Source of the DNA: Rheinheimera aquimaris
GTDB lineage: Bacteria > Pseudomonadota > Gammaproteobacteria > Enterobacterales > Alteromonadaceae
DNA: 64,000 nucleotides
Assembly (NCBI RefSeq): GCF_020531985.1
Contig: NZ_JAJAVQ010000001.1
Span: forward strand, 372,001 to 436,000
Direction: 5' to 3'
This document shows positions 14,103 through 22,640 of this stretch, in pieces. Positions within the stretch are counted from its first letter, which is position 1. Every line of letters starts with the position of its first letter. The position numbers were made by a program, and so were the translations under genes. The notes under the pieces are model-generated. The model was not told where the DNA came from. It made no database searches and saw only the letters and a list, made by a program, of their open reading frames with translations.

Positions 14103-15068
14103 ATGGCCTCGCCGTTTTTGCAATATATCGCTGAGTTTATGTATGCCCGCCGTTATGCCAAAAGGACGGTTGAAGGCTATGTGTACTGGATAAAGATGTA
14201 TATTTTGTTTCACAAAAAGCAACACCCAGCACAACTAAAAGATCGTGATGTTGAATACTTCTTAACCTATTTGAGTAACCAGCGAAACGCAGCTCCGCGC
14301 ACCCAGGCTGCGGCTCTGAATGCACTAAGCTTTTTATACAGCAAGGTATTGCAGCAACCGTTATCATTAAACCTCAATTTTAACCGCTCTCAGGTTACGC
14401 CAAAGTTACCGGTTGTACTTACTCGTGGCGAAATTACCGCTCTGCTCAAGGTTATTGAGCCGCGTTACAAATTGCTTGCGCAGTTAATGTATGGCAGTGG
14501 ACTGCGTTTGATGGAGGCCGTGAGGCTTCGGGTACATGATATTGATTATGACTATTTTTCGGTAATGGTGTGGCAGGGTAAAGGTAATAAAAACCGGCGC
14601 ACTACTCTGGCGCCCGAATTAGTTGTTTCGCTAAAACAGCAAAGCCAGTATGTGCTGCAATATTTTCAGGCAGATACAGCAAACCCCGGGTATGCCGGCG
14701 TCTGGTTGCCTTATGCTTTAGCACGTAAGTACCCATCTGCGTCTAAAGAGCTGGGTTGGCAGTATCTGTTTCCTTCACTGCAGCTAAGCGTAGACCCGGA
14801 TTCTAAGCTTTTGCGTCGTCATCATCTAGACGAAAGTTGTGTCAGGCGCGAAATTAAAATTGCAGCGAGAAAAGCAGGTATCCGCAAAAACGTCACCTGC
14901 CATACATTAAGACACAGCTTCGCCACCCACTTGCTGGAGGCCGGTGCCGATATCCGTACAGTACAAGAGCAACTGGGGCATACCGATGTTCGCACTACAC
15001 AAATTTACACTCATGTTTTGAATCGTGGTGCGGCAGGTGTTAAAAGTCCACTATCTCAGTTGCTATAA
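14103..15068 (+). CDS. intI: Integron integrase IntI (tyrosine recombinase)
   Basis: Recombines attI and attC sites to capture and shuffle cassettes. The ATG at 14103 gives 321 residues, normal for IntI. Catalytic residues are Arg135 (GSGLRLMEA), Lys160, His267 and Arg270 (HTLRHSFATH), His293 (LGH) and Tyr302 (TTQIYTHV). The IntI-specific insert that separates integron integrases from XerC/D is present at about 200-225 (WLPYALARKYPSASKELGWQ). An upstream in-frame extension is hydrophobic and spans the LexA box, so it was rejected. The frame is intact. Confidence 0.97.
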   Translation: MASPFLQYIAEFMYARRYAKRTVEGYVYWIKMYILFHKKQHPAQLKDRDVEYFLTYLSNQRNAAPRTQAAALNALSFLYSKVLQQPLSLNLNFNRSQVTPKLPVVLTRGEITALLKVIEPRYKLLAQLMYGSGLRLMEAVRLRVHDIDYDYFSVMVWQGKGNKNRRTTLAPELVVSLKQQSQYVLQYFQADTANPGYAGVWLPYALARKYPSASKELGWQYLFPSLQLSVDPDSKLLRRHHLDESCVRREIKIAARKAGIRKNVTCHTLRHSFATHLLEAGADIRTVQEQLGHTDVRTTQIYTHVLNRGAAGVKSPLSQLL

Positions 15069-15070
15069 CA

Positions 15071-15088
15071 AAGGCGCCGCAGCGCCTT
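15071..15088. terminator. Hairpin between intI and prpF, possible terminator
   Basis: AAGGCGC-CGCA-GCGCCTT, a 7-bp stem between the convergent intI and prpF genes. The T-run is poor (CTTGTTAA), so termination on either strand is uncertain. Confidence 0.45.
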
Positions 15089-15108
15089 GTTAAGCTAAAC
15101 CTGATTGG

Positions 15109-16296
15109 TTAGAAACAATCACCCGGCACTCTTACCCAACCTTCCATCAACACTCTGGCGCTGCGGCTCATAATGGCTTTAGTCACTGTCCATTGTCCGC
15201 CAACCTGCTCTGCGGCTGCGCCGACACGTAAGGTGCCGGATGGGTGGCCAAAGCGCACGGCTTCGCGCTTGCCGCCACCGGAGGCCAGGTTTACCAAAGT
15301 GCCCGGAATAGCAGCTGCTGTGCCTATTGCCACAGCAGCTGTGCCCATCATGGCATGGTGTAGTTTACCCATTGATAACGCTCGTACCAGTAAATCGGTA
15401 TCAGCTGCGTTAACCTGTTTTCCGCTTGAGGCTGTGTAGCTTTGTGCCGGAGCCACAAAAGCGATTTTGGGCGTGTGAGCACGGCTGGCGGCTTCACTGA
15501 TATTGCTGATAAGCCCCATTTTCAGCGCACCGTAGGCGCGGATAGTTTCAAAACGCGTCAGCGCTGCGTTATCGCCGTTTATTGCGTCCTGCAGCTCAGT
15601 GCCGGTATAGCCGATATCAGCCGCATTGACAAAAATGGTTGGAATGCCGGCATTGATCAGCGTGGCTTTGAAGGTGCCGATACCAGGGACTTCTAAGTCA
15701 TCCACCAGATTACCAGTGGGGAACATAGCGCCGCCGCCCTCGCCTTCATCGGCGGCCGGGTCTAGGAACTCAATTTGAACCTCAGCGGCGGTAAAAGTGA
15801 CGCCATCAAGCTCAAAGTCGCCGGTTTCCTGTACTTCGCCGTTGGTGATGGGCACATGGGCAATAATGGTTTTATTAATATTGGCCTGCCAAATGCGTAC
15901 TGTGCAGATGCCATTGTGCGGAATACGCTCGGCAGCCACCAGTCCATTGCTGATGGCAAACGAACCCACTGCCGCGGTTAAATTGCCGCAGTTGCCGCTC
16001 CAGTCAATAAAAGGCTTATCTATGGCAACCTGACCAAACAGGTAGTCGACATCGTGCTCAGCTTTAGCGCTTTTGCTTAATATCACGGTTTTGCTGGTGC
16101 TAGATGTGGCACCTCCCATACCGTCGGTGTGTTTGCCGTATGGGTCTGGGCTGCCGATAACTCTAAGCAGCAGGTTATCACGCGCTGTACCCGGCACTTG
16201 GGCCGCCTTGGGTAAATCGTCCAGTTTAAAAAATACACCTTTGCTGGTGCCGCCACGCATATAAGTGGCGGGGATTTTTATTTGTGGAACAGACAT
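15109..16296 (-). CDS. prpF: 2-methylaconitate cis-trans isomerase PrpF
   Basis: Isomerises the trans-2-methylaconitate intermediate in AcnD-type methylcitrate cycles. 395 residues, usual length. The N-terminal ATYMRGGTSKGVFF block, DGMGGATSSTSKTVIL and SGNCGNLTAAVGSFAI are PrpF signatures; the last holds the conserved Cys and Asn near the active site. Last gene of the prp operon, after acnD with a 289-bp gap that carries two copies of a repeat. Confidence 0.95.
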   Translation of the reverse strand: MSVPQIKIPATYMRGGTSKGVFFKLDDLPKAAQVPGTARDNLLLRVIGSPDPYGKHTDGMGGATSSTSKTVILSKSAKAEHDVDYLFGQVAIDKPFIDWSGNCGNLTAAVGSFAISNGLVAAERIPHNGICTVRIWQANINKTIIAHVPITNGEVQETGDFELDGVTFTAAEVQIEFLDPAADEGEGGGAMFPTGNLVDDLEVPGIGTFKATLINAGIPTIFVNAADIGYTGTELQDAINGDNAALTRFETIRAYGALKMGLISNISEAASRAHTPKIAFVAPAQSYTASSGKQVNAADTDLLVRALSMGKLHHAMMGTAAVAIGTAAAIPGTLVNLASGGGKREAVRFGHPSGTLRVGAAAEQVGGQWTVTKAIMSRSARVLMEGWVRVPGDCF

Positions 16297-16343
16297 AAGT
16301 ACTGGTCTCTTCTAATGCGTAACTTGTTAAGTCCGGGTCGACA

Positions 16344-16421
16344 ACCTCTTTCTGCTCATCACAGCAACTCGCCCTAATGCCTGCGGCAGGGCTCAGACAC
16401 TCTGTGATGACATAAAGAGGT
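16344..16421. repeat. Long imperfect hairpin with a 47-bp repeat, upstream of prpF
   Basis: ACCTCTTT (16344-16351) and AAAGAGGT (16414-16421) enclose a 47-bp unit (16360-16406) identical to 19281-19327. Inside the unit CACAG pairs with CTGTG and GCCCT with AGGGC. GTCGACAA (16337-16344) and TTGTCGAT (16434-16441) lie just outside and resemble half-sites of the palindrome found ahead of the prp regulator gene. Confidence 0.75.
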
Positions 16422-16463
16422 ATCGGCCCTCCCTTGTCGATATCAGTTGAACTTGATAGCACA

Positions 16464-16557
16464 GGTTGGAATCCCGGAAAAGTCGACACAGAGTGTCTGA
16501 GTGAGCGCGCCAGCAGCGAGCGAGTTGCTGTGGCGAGCTTTTCGGGGAGTTGCAACC
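16464..16557. repeat. Intergenic repeat, inverted copy between acnD and prpF
   Basis: About 94 bp bounded by GGTTGGAATCCCG and CGGGGAGTTGCAACC. It holds CACAGAGTGTCTGAG and CGAGTTGCTGTG, the reverse complements of the ends of the 47-bp unit, around a different central stem. The whole resembles the 19258-19349 copy in inverse orientation, so it is one member of a small mobile or REP-like repeat family. Confidence 0.7.
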
Positions 16558-16584
16558 GAAGCCTAAAAGGCTGCTTGCTATTCG

Positions 16585-19185
16585 TTAAACAGCCCCTTGC
16601 AAAAAGTCCTGCGCAAAACGCTGCAGTACGCCACCGGCCTCATAAATAGACACTTCTTCGCCGGTGTCTAAACGGCAGATTACCGGCACATTCAGCGTTT
16701 CGCCGTTTGTACGGTGAATAACCAGCGTTAAAGTCGCACGCGGTGTACGCTCTCCAACCACATCGTAGGTTTCAGTACCATCTAAGCCCAGTGTTTTACG
16801 GGTGGTACCCGCTTTAAATTCCAGCGGCAGCACGCCCATACCTATTAAATTAGTACGGTGAATACGTTCAAAACCTTCAGCTGCAATCGCTTCGACACCG
16901 GCTAACCTTACGCCCTTTGCGGCCCAATCGCGTGATGAACCCTGGCCGTAATCGGCACCGGCAACGATGATCAGCGGCTGTTTACGCTGCATATAGCTTT
17001 CAATGGCCTCCCACATGCGGGTTACCTTACCCTCTGGTTCTATCCGTGCCAGTGAGCCTTGCTTCACTTTGCCATCAACAATGGCCATTTCATTAATCAG
17101 TTTGGGGTTGGCAAAGGTAGCGCGCTGCGCCGTTAAGTGATCGCCGCGATGCGTGGCGTAAGAGTTAAAATCTTCTTCCGGCAAGCCCATTTTATGCAGA
17201 TACTCACCGGCAGCGCTGTCCAGCATAATGGCGTTCGACGGAGATAAATGATCAGTGGTAATGTTGTCGCCCAGCAACGCCAGTGGCCGCATGCCTTTTA
17301 ATGAGCGCTCCCCTGCTAATGCGCCTTCTCCCTCTGTCTGCCAATAGGGCGGGCGGCGAATATAAGTGCTTTGTGGCCGCCAGTCATACAGCGGACTGAT
17401 CTGCTCACCAAAGTCGACAGCAACATCAAACATTGGCTCGTACACTTTGCGAAATTGCTCCGGTTTTACACTGGACGCTACCATTGCATCAATTTCAGTG
17501 TCGCTTGGCCAGATATCTTTTAATGTGATTGCGTTACCTTTCTCATCATAACCCAGCGCATCTTTTTCGATATCAAAACGCACGGTGCCGGCGATAGCAT
17601 AGGCCACAACCAATGCCGGCGACGCTAAAAATGCCTGTTTGGCATAAGGGTGAATGCGGCCATCAAAGTTACGGTTGCCCGATAACACTGCAGTAGCATA
17701 CAGATCGCGCTCTATCACTTCTTTCTGGATCACCGGATCCAGCGCACCGCTCATACCGTTGCAGGTAGTACAGGCAAAGGCGACAATACCAAAGCCCAAC
17801 TTCTCCAGCTCTGGCAGCAAACCGCCCTCTTCAAGATACAGCTGCACCGCTTTAGAACCAGGCGCCAGTGAGGTTTTAACCCAACTCTTTCGGGTTAAGC
17901 CATATTTGTTCGCATTACGTGCCAGCAAACCAGCCGCAATAACATTGCGCGGGTTACTGGTGTTGGTGCAGCTGGTAATGGCAGCGATAATCACTGCGCC
18001 ATCGGGCATCTTACCTTCTTCAAGCTCATACTTGCCGGCAATACCTTTAGCGGTAAGATCTGCAGTCGATAACCGCGCATGTGGGTTAGATGGCCCCGCC
18101 ATAGTGCGGCCAACGCTGGACAAGTCGAACTTCAGTACCCGCTCATACTCAGCGGTTTTTAAACTGTCGCTCCAAAGGCCTGCTGTTTTAGCATAGGTTT
18201 CTACCAGTTTAACCTGCTCTGGTGCACGGCCTGTCAGGGTCAGATAATCCAGCGTTTGCTGATCAATGCTGAACATGGCTGCGGTAGCACCGTATTCTGG
18301 TGTCATATTCGATATAGTTGCCCTGTCACCCAAACTTAAGCTGTCAGCACCTTCGCCGAAAAACTCCAGGTAGCTGGATACCACTTTTTCTTTGCGTAAA
18401 AACTCAGTCAGCGCAAGCACAATATCGGTCGCCATGATGCCTTCCTGCGCTTTACCGGTCAGCTCTACGCCGATAATATCGGGCAGGCGCATCCAGCTGG
18501 CACGGCCCAGCATCACGCTTTCTGCCTCTAACCCGCCTACACCGATAGCGATAACGCCCAGCGCATCAACATGCGGTGTGTGGCTATCGGTACCGACCAG
18601 AGTATCCGGGAAAGCCACGCCGTCTTTGGCATGAACTACCGGCGACATCCGCTCTAAGTTAATCTGATGCATAATGCCGTTGCCCGGTGGAATAACATCG
18701 ACATTTTTAAAGGCTTTTTTCGTCCAGTTAATAAAATGAAAGCGATCGTCGTTACGGCGGTCTTCAATAGCCCGGTTTTTTGCAAAGGCATCTTTCTCGA
18801 AACCGGCATGCTCTACCGCTAACGAGTGATCCACAATCAGCTGAGTAGGCACTACCGGGTTAACTTTGGCAGGATCTCCGCCCTTTTCGGCTATGGCGTC
18901 TCGCAAGCCAGCTAAATCTACCAGAGCGGTCTGGCCTAAAATGTCGTGGCACACCACACGGGCAGGAAACCAGGGGAAGTCTAAATCGCGTTTGCGGTAA
19001 ATCAGCTGTTTTAAGGCATCTGTTACCATCGCCGGATCGCAGCGGCGTACTAAGTTTTCGGCATGCACGCGTGAGGTGTACGGCAGTTTTGCATAAGCGC
19101 CGGGTTCTATTGCATCTACCGCGGCCTGGGTGTCGAAATAATCCAGGTTGGTGCCGGGCAGTTTTTTACGGTATTGGCTGTTCAT
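16585..19185 (-). CDS. acnD: Fe/S-dependent 2-methylisocitrate dehydratase AcnD
   Basis: Dehydrates 2-methylcitrate in the methylcitrate cycle, with PrpF. From ATG 19185 it has 866 residues, typical of AcnD. The N-terminus MNSQYRKKLPGTNLDYFD is AcnD-like. The 4Fe-4S cluster ligands are Cys406 (ITSCTNTSNPRN), Cys472 and Cys475 (ACTTCNGMSG). The swivelling C-terminal domain shows GDNITTDHLSPS and YGQGSSRDWAAKG. An in-frame TTG seven codons upstream has no support. Confidence 0.96.
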   Translation of the reverse strand: MNSQYRKKLPGTNLDYFDTQAAVDAIEPGAYAKLPYTSRVHAENLVRRCDPAMVTDALKQLIYRKRDLDFPWFPARVVCHDILGQTALVDLAGLRDAIAEKGGDPAKVNPVVPTQLIVDHSLAVEHAGFEKDAFAKNRAIEDRRNDDRFHFINWTKKAFKNVDVIPPGNGIMHQINLERMSPVVHAKDGVAFPDTLVGTDSHTPHVDALGVIAIGVGGLEAESVMLGRASWMRLPDIIGVELTGKAQEGIMATDIVLALTEFLRKEKVVSSYLEFFGEGADSLSLGDRATISNMTPEYGATAAMFSIDQQTLDYLTLTGRAPEQVKLVETYAKTAGLWSDSLKTAEYERVLKFDLSSVGRTMAGPSNPHARLSTADLTAKGIAGKYELEEGKMPDGAVIIAAITSCTNTSNPRNVIAAGLLARNANKYGLTRKSWVKTSLAPGSKAVQLYLEEGGLLPELEKLGFGIVAFACTTCNGMSGALDPVIQKEVIERDLYATAVLSGNRNFDGRIHPYAKQAFLASPALVVAYAIAGTVRFDIEKDALGYDEKGNAITLKDIWPSDTEIDAMVASSVKPEQFRKVYEPMFDVAVDFGEQISPLYDWRPQSTYIRRPPYWQTEGEGALAGERSLKGMRPLALLGDNITTDHLSPSNAIMLDSAAGEYLHKMGLPEEDFNSYATHRGDHLTAQRATFANPKLINEMAIVDGKVKQGSLARIEPEGKVTRMWEAIESYMQRKQPLIIVAGADYGQGSSRDWAAKGVRLAGVEAIAAEGFERIHRTNLIGMGVLPLEFKAGTTRKTLGLDGTETYDVVGERTPRATLTLVIHRTNGETLNVPVICRLDTGEEVSIYEAGGVLQRFAQDFLQGAV

Positions 19186-19204
19186 GGTGTTTACTCTGTC
19201 TGGC

Positions 19205-19227
19205 AAAAAGAGGGCTAAGCCCTCTTT
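19205..19227 (-). terminator. Terminator-like hairpin just upstream of acnD
   Basis: AAAGAGGGC-TAA-GCCCTCTTT, a perfect 9-bp stem. On the minus strand it is followed by TTTTT, so it should terminate or attenuate transcription coming from prpC before acnD, 20 bases ahead of the acnD start. Confidence 0.75.
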
Positions 19228-19257
19228 AAAGTGTTCTTGTAGTCAGTGAAACCTAAC

Positions 19258-19349
19258 GGTTGCAAGCCCGCCGTGCTCGCCACAGCAACTCGCCCTAATG
19301 CCTGCGGCAGGGCTCAGACACTCTGTGGCTGCGCCAACGGGTTCCAACC
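19258..19349. repeat. Intergenic repeat between prpC and acnD
   Basis: About 92 bp bounded by GGTTGCAAGCCCG and CGGGTTCCAACC, with the 47-bp unit at 19281-19327 identical to the one before prpF. The ends pair with each other, so the RNA should fold into one long hairpin. Confidence 0.75.
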
Positions 19350-19361
19350 TCAGTTCCGAGT

Positions 19362-20489
19362 TTAACGCTGCGCAATCGGCTTCACATTACGTGGCTCTAC
19401 GCCCACATAATCTGCACTTGGCCGGATAATACGGTTATCGGCGCGCTGCTCCATCACATGGGCTGCCCAGCCGGTTAACCGGCTACAAACAAAGATTGGT
19501 GTAAACAGCTTAGTTGGAATACCCATGTAGTTATAGGCAGAAGCATGGAAAAAGTCGGCATTGCAAAACAGCTTCTTCTCGCGCCACATCACCGCCTCAC
19601 AGCGCACTGACACATCATACAGCTTGGTATCGCCATTGGCCTTGGCCAGCTTTTCTGACCACTCTTTAATTACCGCATTGCGTGGGTCCGACTCTGAGTA
19701 GACTGCATGACCAAAGCCCATGATCTTCTCTTTGCGCTCCAGCATACCCAGCAGTTTTTGCTCGGCATCATCCGGGTTCGCCATTTTTTCAATCAGCTCC
19801 ATAGCGGCTTCGTTGGCACCGCCGTGCAGCGGACCACGTAAAGAACCAATAGCACCGGTAATGCATGAATGCATATCACTCAGGGTTGAGGCGCATACCC
19901 GGGCAGTAAAGGTAGACGCATTAAACTCGTGCTCGGCATATAAAATCAGTGACGCCTGCATCACATCAACATGCAATTGCTGCGGCTTTTTGCCATGTAA
20001 CGTCCATAAAAACTGCTCAGCGACAGAATTAGCATCGGTTTCAACTTCAATGCGTTTACCGTGATGACTATAGTTGTACCAGTAATTTACCAGACCAGGA
20101 AAAATCGCCAGCATGCGATCAGTTGCATCCTGCTGCTGAGTAAAATTCTGCTCAGTTTCCAGGTTACCCAACATTGAGCAGCCGGTACGCATTACGTCCA
20201 TTGGGTGTGCAGTGGCCGGTATACGCTCCAGTACATCTTTCAGTGCCTGCGGCAGGCTACGCATACTTTTTAGCTTGGCTTTGTAAGCGCTTAATTCAGT
20301 GCTGCTTGGCAACTCGCCTTTTAATATCAGATGGGCTACTTCTTCAAAGCTGCAGTTGGCGGCTAGATCTTTAACATCGTAGCCACGGTAGGTTAAACCA
20401 GAACCGGTTTTTCCCACCGTTGATAAAGCCGTTTTACCCGCTACCTGGCCGCGCAGGCCCGCGCCTGTCAGTACTTTTCCTGTCGCCAT
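19362..20489 (-). CDS. prpC: 2-methylcitrate synthase PrpC
   Basis: Condenses propionyl-CoA with oxaloacetate. From ATG 20489 it has 375 residues, the standard PrpC length; GGGG lies 8 bases upstream. Citrate-synthase family blocks include LTYRGYDVKDLA, GSLRGPLHGGANEAAM (active-site His) and MGFGHAVYSESDPR, with PrpC-like spacing. It lies 31 bases after prpB with a similar GGGGAC leader. Confidence 0.96.
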   Translation of the reverse strand: MATGKVLTGAGLRGQVAGKTALSTVGKTGSGLTYRGYDVKDLAANCSFEEVAHLILKGELPSSTELSAYKAKLKSMRSLPQALKDVLERIPATAHPMDVMRTGCSMLGNLETEQNFTQQQDATDRMLAIFPGLVNYWYNYSHHGKRIEVETDANSVAEQFLWTLHGKKPQQLHVDVMQASLILYAEHEFNASTFTARVCASTLSDMHSCITGAIGSLRGPLHGGANEAAMELIEKMANPDDAEQKLLGMLERKEKIMGFGHAVYSESDPRNAVIKEWSEKLAKANGDTKLYDVSVRCEAVMWREKKLFCNADFFHASAYNYMGIPTKLFTPIFVCSRLTGWAAHVMEQRADNRIIRPSADYVGVEPRNVKPIAQR

Positions 20490-20520
20490 TGTCTTGTCCC
20501 CGTTTTCTATTTGTGAATAC

Positions 20521-21405
20521 TTATTTCGCTTTATTGCTAAACAACTGATCCAGTTTTTCTTCAAAACTGTGATAGTTCAGAAAATCGTATAATTCAGCAC
20601 GCGTTTGCATTGTATCGATAACAGCTTTCTGATCGCCATTTGCCAGTATCGACTGATATACGTTCAGCGCCGCTTTGTTCATTGCCCGGAATGCACTTAA
20701 CGGGTACAGCACCATCGCCACTCCAACACTTGCCAGCTCCGTTTTATTAAATAAAGGCGTTTGGCCAAACTCTGTGATATTAGCCAACACCGGTACTTTT
20801 AGCGCTTTGGTAAAGGCCTGATATTGCTCCAGTGTATGCACGGCTTCAGCAAAAATAGCATCTGCACCAGCGGCTTCACAGGCCAGAGCACGTTCAATAG
20901 CCGCATCTAAACCTTGCTGAGCTAACGCGTCGGTACGCGCCATAATAAAGAAGCTCTCATCGGTGCGGGCATCCACACTGGCTTTTACCCTGTCGACCAT
21001 TTCATCCAGGCTAACAATTTCTTTGTTCGGCCGGTGGCCACAACGCTTTTGCGCCACCTGATCTTCAATATGAAAACCGGCGGCGCCGGCGCGGGTCATT
21101 TCCTGTACCGTACGGGCAATATTAAAAGCCCCGCCCCAGCCGGTATCGGCATCAACCAACAGTGGCAGGTCGGTTGCACCGGTGATGCGGCGGATATCTT
21201 CACAGACATCATTCAGTGACGTCATACCCAGGTCCGGTAAGCCAAAAGAGGCATTTGCTACACCTGCACCAGACAAATACAGCGCCTGATGCCCTGTTCG
21301 TTCTGCCATCATGGCAGTGTAAGCGTTAATCGTGCCAACGATTTGCAGCGGCTTGTTCGCGCTAATCGTTGCACGGAATTTTTGTCCGGCGGTAAGTTTG
21401 GTCAT
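20521..21405 (-). CDS. prpB: 2-methylisocitrate lyase PrpB
   Basis: Splits 2-methylisocitrate into pyruvate and succinate. 294 residues from ATG 21405, preceded by GGGGAC. The isocitrate-lyase superfamily signature KRCGH is at 120-124 (catalytic Cys122), with the metal-site block [11 protein letters not shown] before it. Its start is one base after the stop of the regulator gene, so the two are translated together. Confidence 0.97.
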   Translation of the reverse strand: MTKLTAGQKFRATISANKPLQIVGTINAYTAMMAERTGHQALYLSGAGVANASFGLPDLGMTSLNDVCEDIRRITGATDLPLLVDADTGWGGAFNIARTVQEMTRAGAAGFHIEDQVAQKRCGHRPNKEIVSLDEMVDRVKASVDARTDESFFIMARTDALAQQGLDAAIERALACEAAGADAIFAEAVHTLEQYQAFTKALKVPVLANITEFGQTPLFNKTELASVGVAMVLYPLSAFRAMNKAALNVYQSILANGDQKAVIDTMQTRAELYDFLNYHSFEEKLDQLFSNKAK

Positions 21406-21406
21406 G

Positions 21407-22090
21407 TCAGGTCCCCGTTTGTTCCAATTGTTTTTCAATATTGCGTCTTGATGCCACTATGTGTCTGCGCATCAGTAAGTCGGCCAATTCACCATCGCGA
21501 TTGGCAATGGCATTAAGGATAGCTTTATGTTCATCAAAGGCCCGGGATACACGGGGCCCGTTCATACCAAGCTGTACCCGGTACATCCGTACCAGATAGT
21601 AAAGCTCGTCGCATAAGATGTTGATAAGATAGTCATTCTTACTACCCAAGATGACACGGTAATGAAAATCCAGATCGCCGGCTTCCTGGTAGTAACTTTC
21701 ACCTTCCCGCACCCGCTGCGTGCTTAAGTGCTGATCCAGTAACTGACGCAGCTCAGCGATTTCGCTATCAGCCATATGCTCGGCTGCCAACCTGCAGGCT
21801 AAACCTTCCAGAGTTTCGCGCAGCTGATATAAAGACAGTAAACCCTGTGTCGACAATTTCACTACCCGGGCACCGGCATTGGGTATACGCTCAATTAAAT
21901 GACAACGTTCAAGCCGGGCAAGTGCTTCCCGCAATGGCGCCCGGCTTAAATCAAAGCGTTTAGCCAGCTCCGGCTCGCTAATCTTACTGCCTGCCGCAAT
22001 TTCGCCCTCTACAATAGCGCGCTGTATTTCCAGCAGCACTCTGTCTGAAGCGGTAATTGCAGGTCGCAGTGACGGGTGAATAATAGCCAT
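21407..22090 (-). CDS. GntR-family (FCD) regulator of the methylcitrate operon
   Basis: 227 residues from ATG 22090. The winged helix is at about 15-75 ([50 protein letters not shown]). The FCD ligand domain follows, with the metal-binding pattern [12 protein letters not shown] and later HKAILNAI...RRHI. It is the first gene of the prp operon, so propionate-cycle control is inferred. A palindrome abuts its start codon, which suggests autoregulation. The role replaces the sigma-54 PrpR of enterics. Confidence 0.88.
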   Translation of the reverse strand: MAIIHPSLRPAITASDRVLLEIQRAIVEGEIAAGSKISEPELAKRFDLSRAPLREALARLERCHLIERIPNAGARVVKLSTQGLLSLYQLRETLEGLACRLAAEHMADSEIAELRQLLDQHLSTQRVREGESYYQEAGDLDFHYRVILGSKNDYLINILCDELYYLVRMYRVQLGMNGPRVSRAFDEHKAILNAIANRDGELADLLMRRHIVASRRNIEKQLEQTGT

Positions 22091-22091
22091 A

Positions 22092-22103
22092 ATTGTCGAC
22101 AAA
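22092..22103. promoter_or_regulatory. Operator-like palindrome at the regulator start
   Basis: ATTGTCGACAAA, one base off the perfect palindrome ATTGTCGACAAT at 22166-22177. It lies immediately before the start codon, and with the other copy it brackets the promoter. Confidence 0.7.
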
Positions 22104-22122
22104 GAATAAGAGTTAGCGTTGT

Positions 22123-22149
22123 TTTATAGCGTTTCAAAGCGTGAGTCAA
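22123..22149 (-). promoter_or_regulatory. Promoter of the prp operon
   Basis: On the minus strand TTGACT (22149-22144), 15 bases, TATAAA (22128-22123). Both boxes are near consensus; the spacer is short, and a 17-base alternative would use TAAAAC. It lies between the two palindromic operators. Confidence 0.55.
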
Positions 22150-22165
22150 GCTTAACGCCAAATAG

Positions 22166-22177
22166 ATTGTCGACAAT
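22166..22177. promoter_or_regulatory. Perfect palindromic operator ATTGTCGACAAT
   Basis: A 12-bp perfect palindrome, 74 bp centre to centre from the second copy, which is about seven helical turns. The length and symmetry suit a GntR/FCD dimer. Confidence 0.75.
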
Positions 22178-22179
22178 TC

Positions 22180-22640
22180 AGATAAAGCTTGTGCATTTCA
22201 CTTTACAACTAAAGACATTAAAACGACTACCGTCTCTGTGCTGGAAACGCTTTTTTACTGCAATTTTTAGATTTTTTTTTTATTAAACGACACCTTAAAA
22301 TGCGTTTAAGAACTAAAAATAGCCACAAAAACACTTGCACCTAAAAAAGGTTCAACGCAGTAACCTTGCCTGTTTGATGGAATAAGCTGGGGATAATTTG
22401 AGGATAAGTTGGGCACAAAATAGAAAATTAATATTATGATCATCAACATCGCGACAGCGATGCATTTCAGCAAAATGCTGTGTTTTAACTACACTAAATC
22501 TTACCTTTTAAACGTCTTAGCAGTTGTAACGATAGCGCACGGCTCATTCCCTATGAGCCATTCCCCTAAGCCCGGAACAATGCGGATTGGTTCCGGGCTA
22601 CTTTTATCTGCCAAGCAAAGCTATAACGAAAGACAGACAA
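22180..22640. other. Gene-free spacer between the prp regulator and tatD
   Basis: About 460 AT-rich bases. A 76-codon frame on the plus strand (22436-22666) has no family features and runs through the hairpins, so it is not called. The right part holds two strong hairpins, listed separately. A poly-T/A stretch (about 22268-22283) is present. I see nothing else. Confidence 0.5.
22541..22609 (+). ncRNA. Tandem hairpins, possible small RNA or terminator pair
   Basis: GGCTCAT-TCCCT-ATGAGCC (22541-22559) is followed ten bases later by AGCCCGGAAC-11 nt-GTTCCGGGCT (22569-22599) and then ACTTTTATCT. Two perfect stems, with a partial T-tract on the plus strand, suggest the 3' end of a small transcript. 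There is no upstream plus-strand gene for which it could be an ordinary terminator. Confidence 0.4.

Larger units (their letters stand above)
4605..15068. mobile_element. Chromosomal integron: intI, attI and a 14-gene cassette array
   Basis: The integrase gene (14103-15068, +) and the cassettes (4605-13859, all -) diverge from attI at about 13869-13960, the canonical integron layout. Thirteen attC sites of 68-99 bp separate the cassette genes. Each has a left core ending in AAC and a right core GTTRRRY-like sequence, with a long imperfect palindrome between. Nearly every cassette holds one ORF read away from attI. A 1.6-kb insertion sequence interrupts the ninth attC. The array is flanked by asnS and the propionate operon, so it is chromosomal. 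Confidence 0.95.

Noticed and set aside
17654-18196. 180-codon plus-strand frame inside acnD
   Set aside because: Shadow of acnD; low-complexity Ser/Pro/Leu composition.
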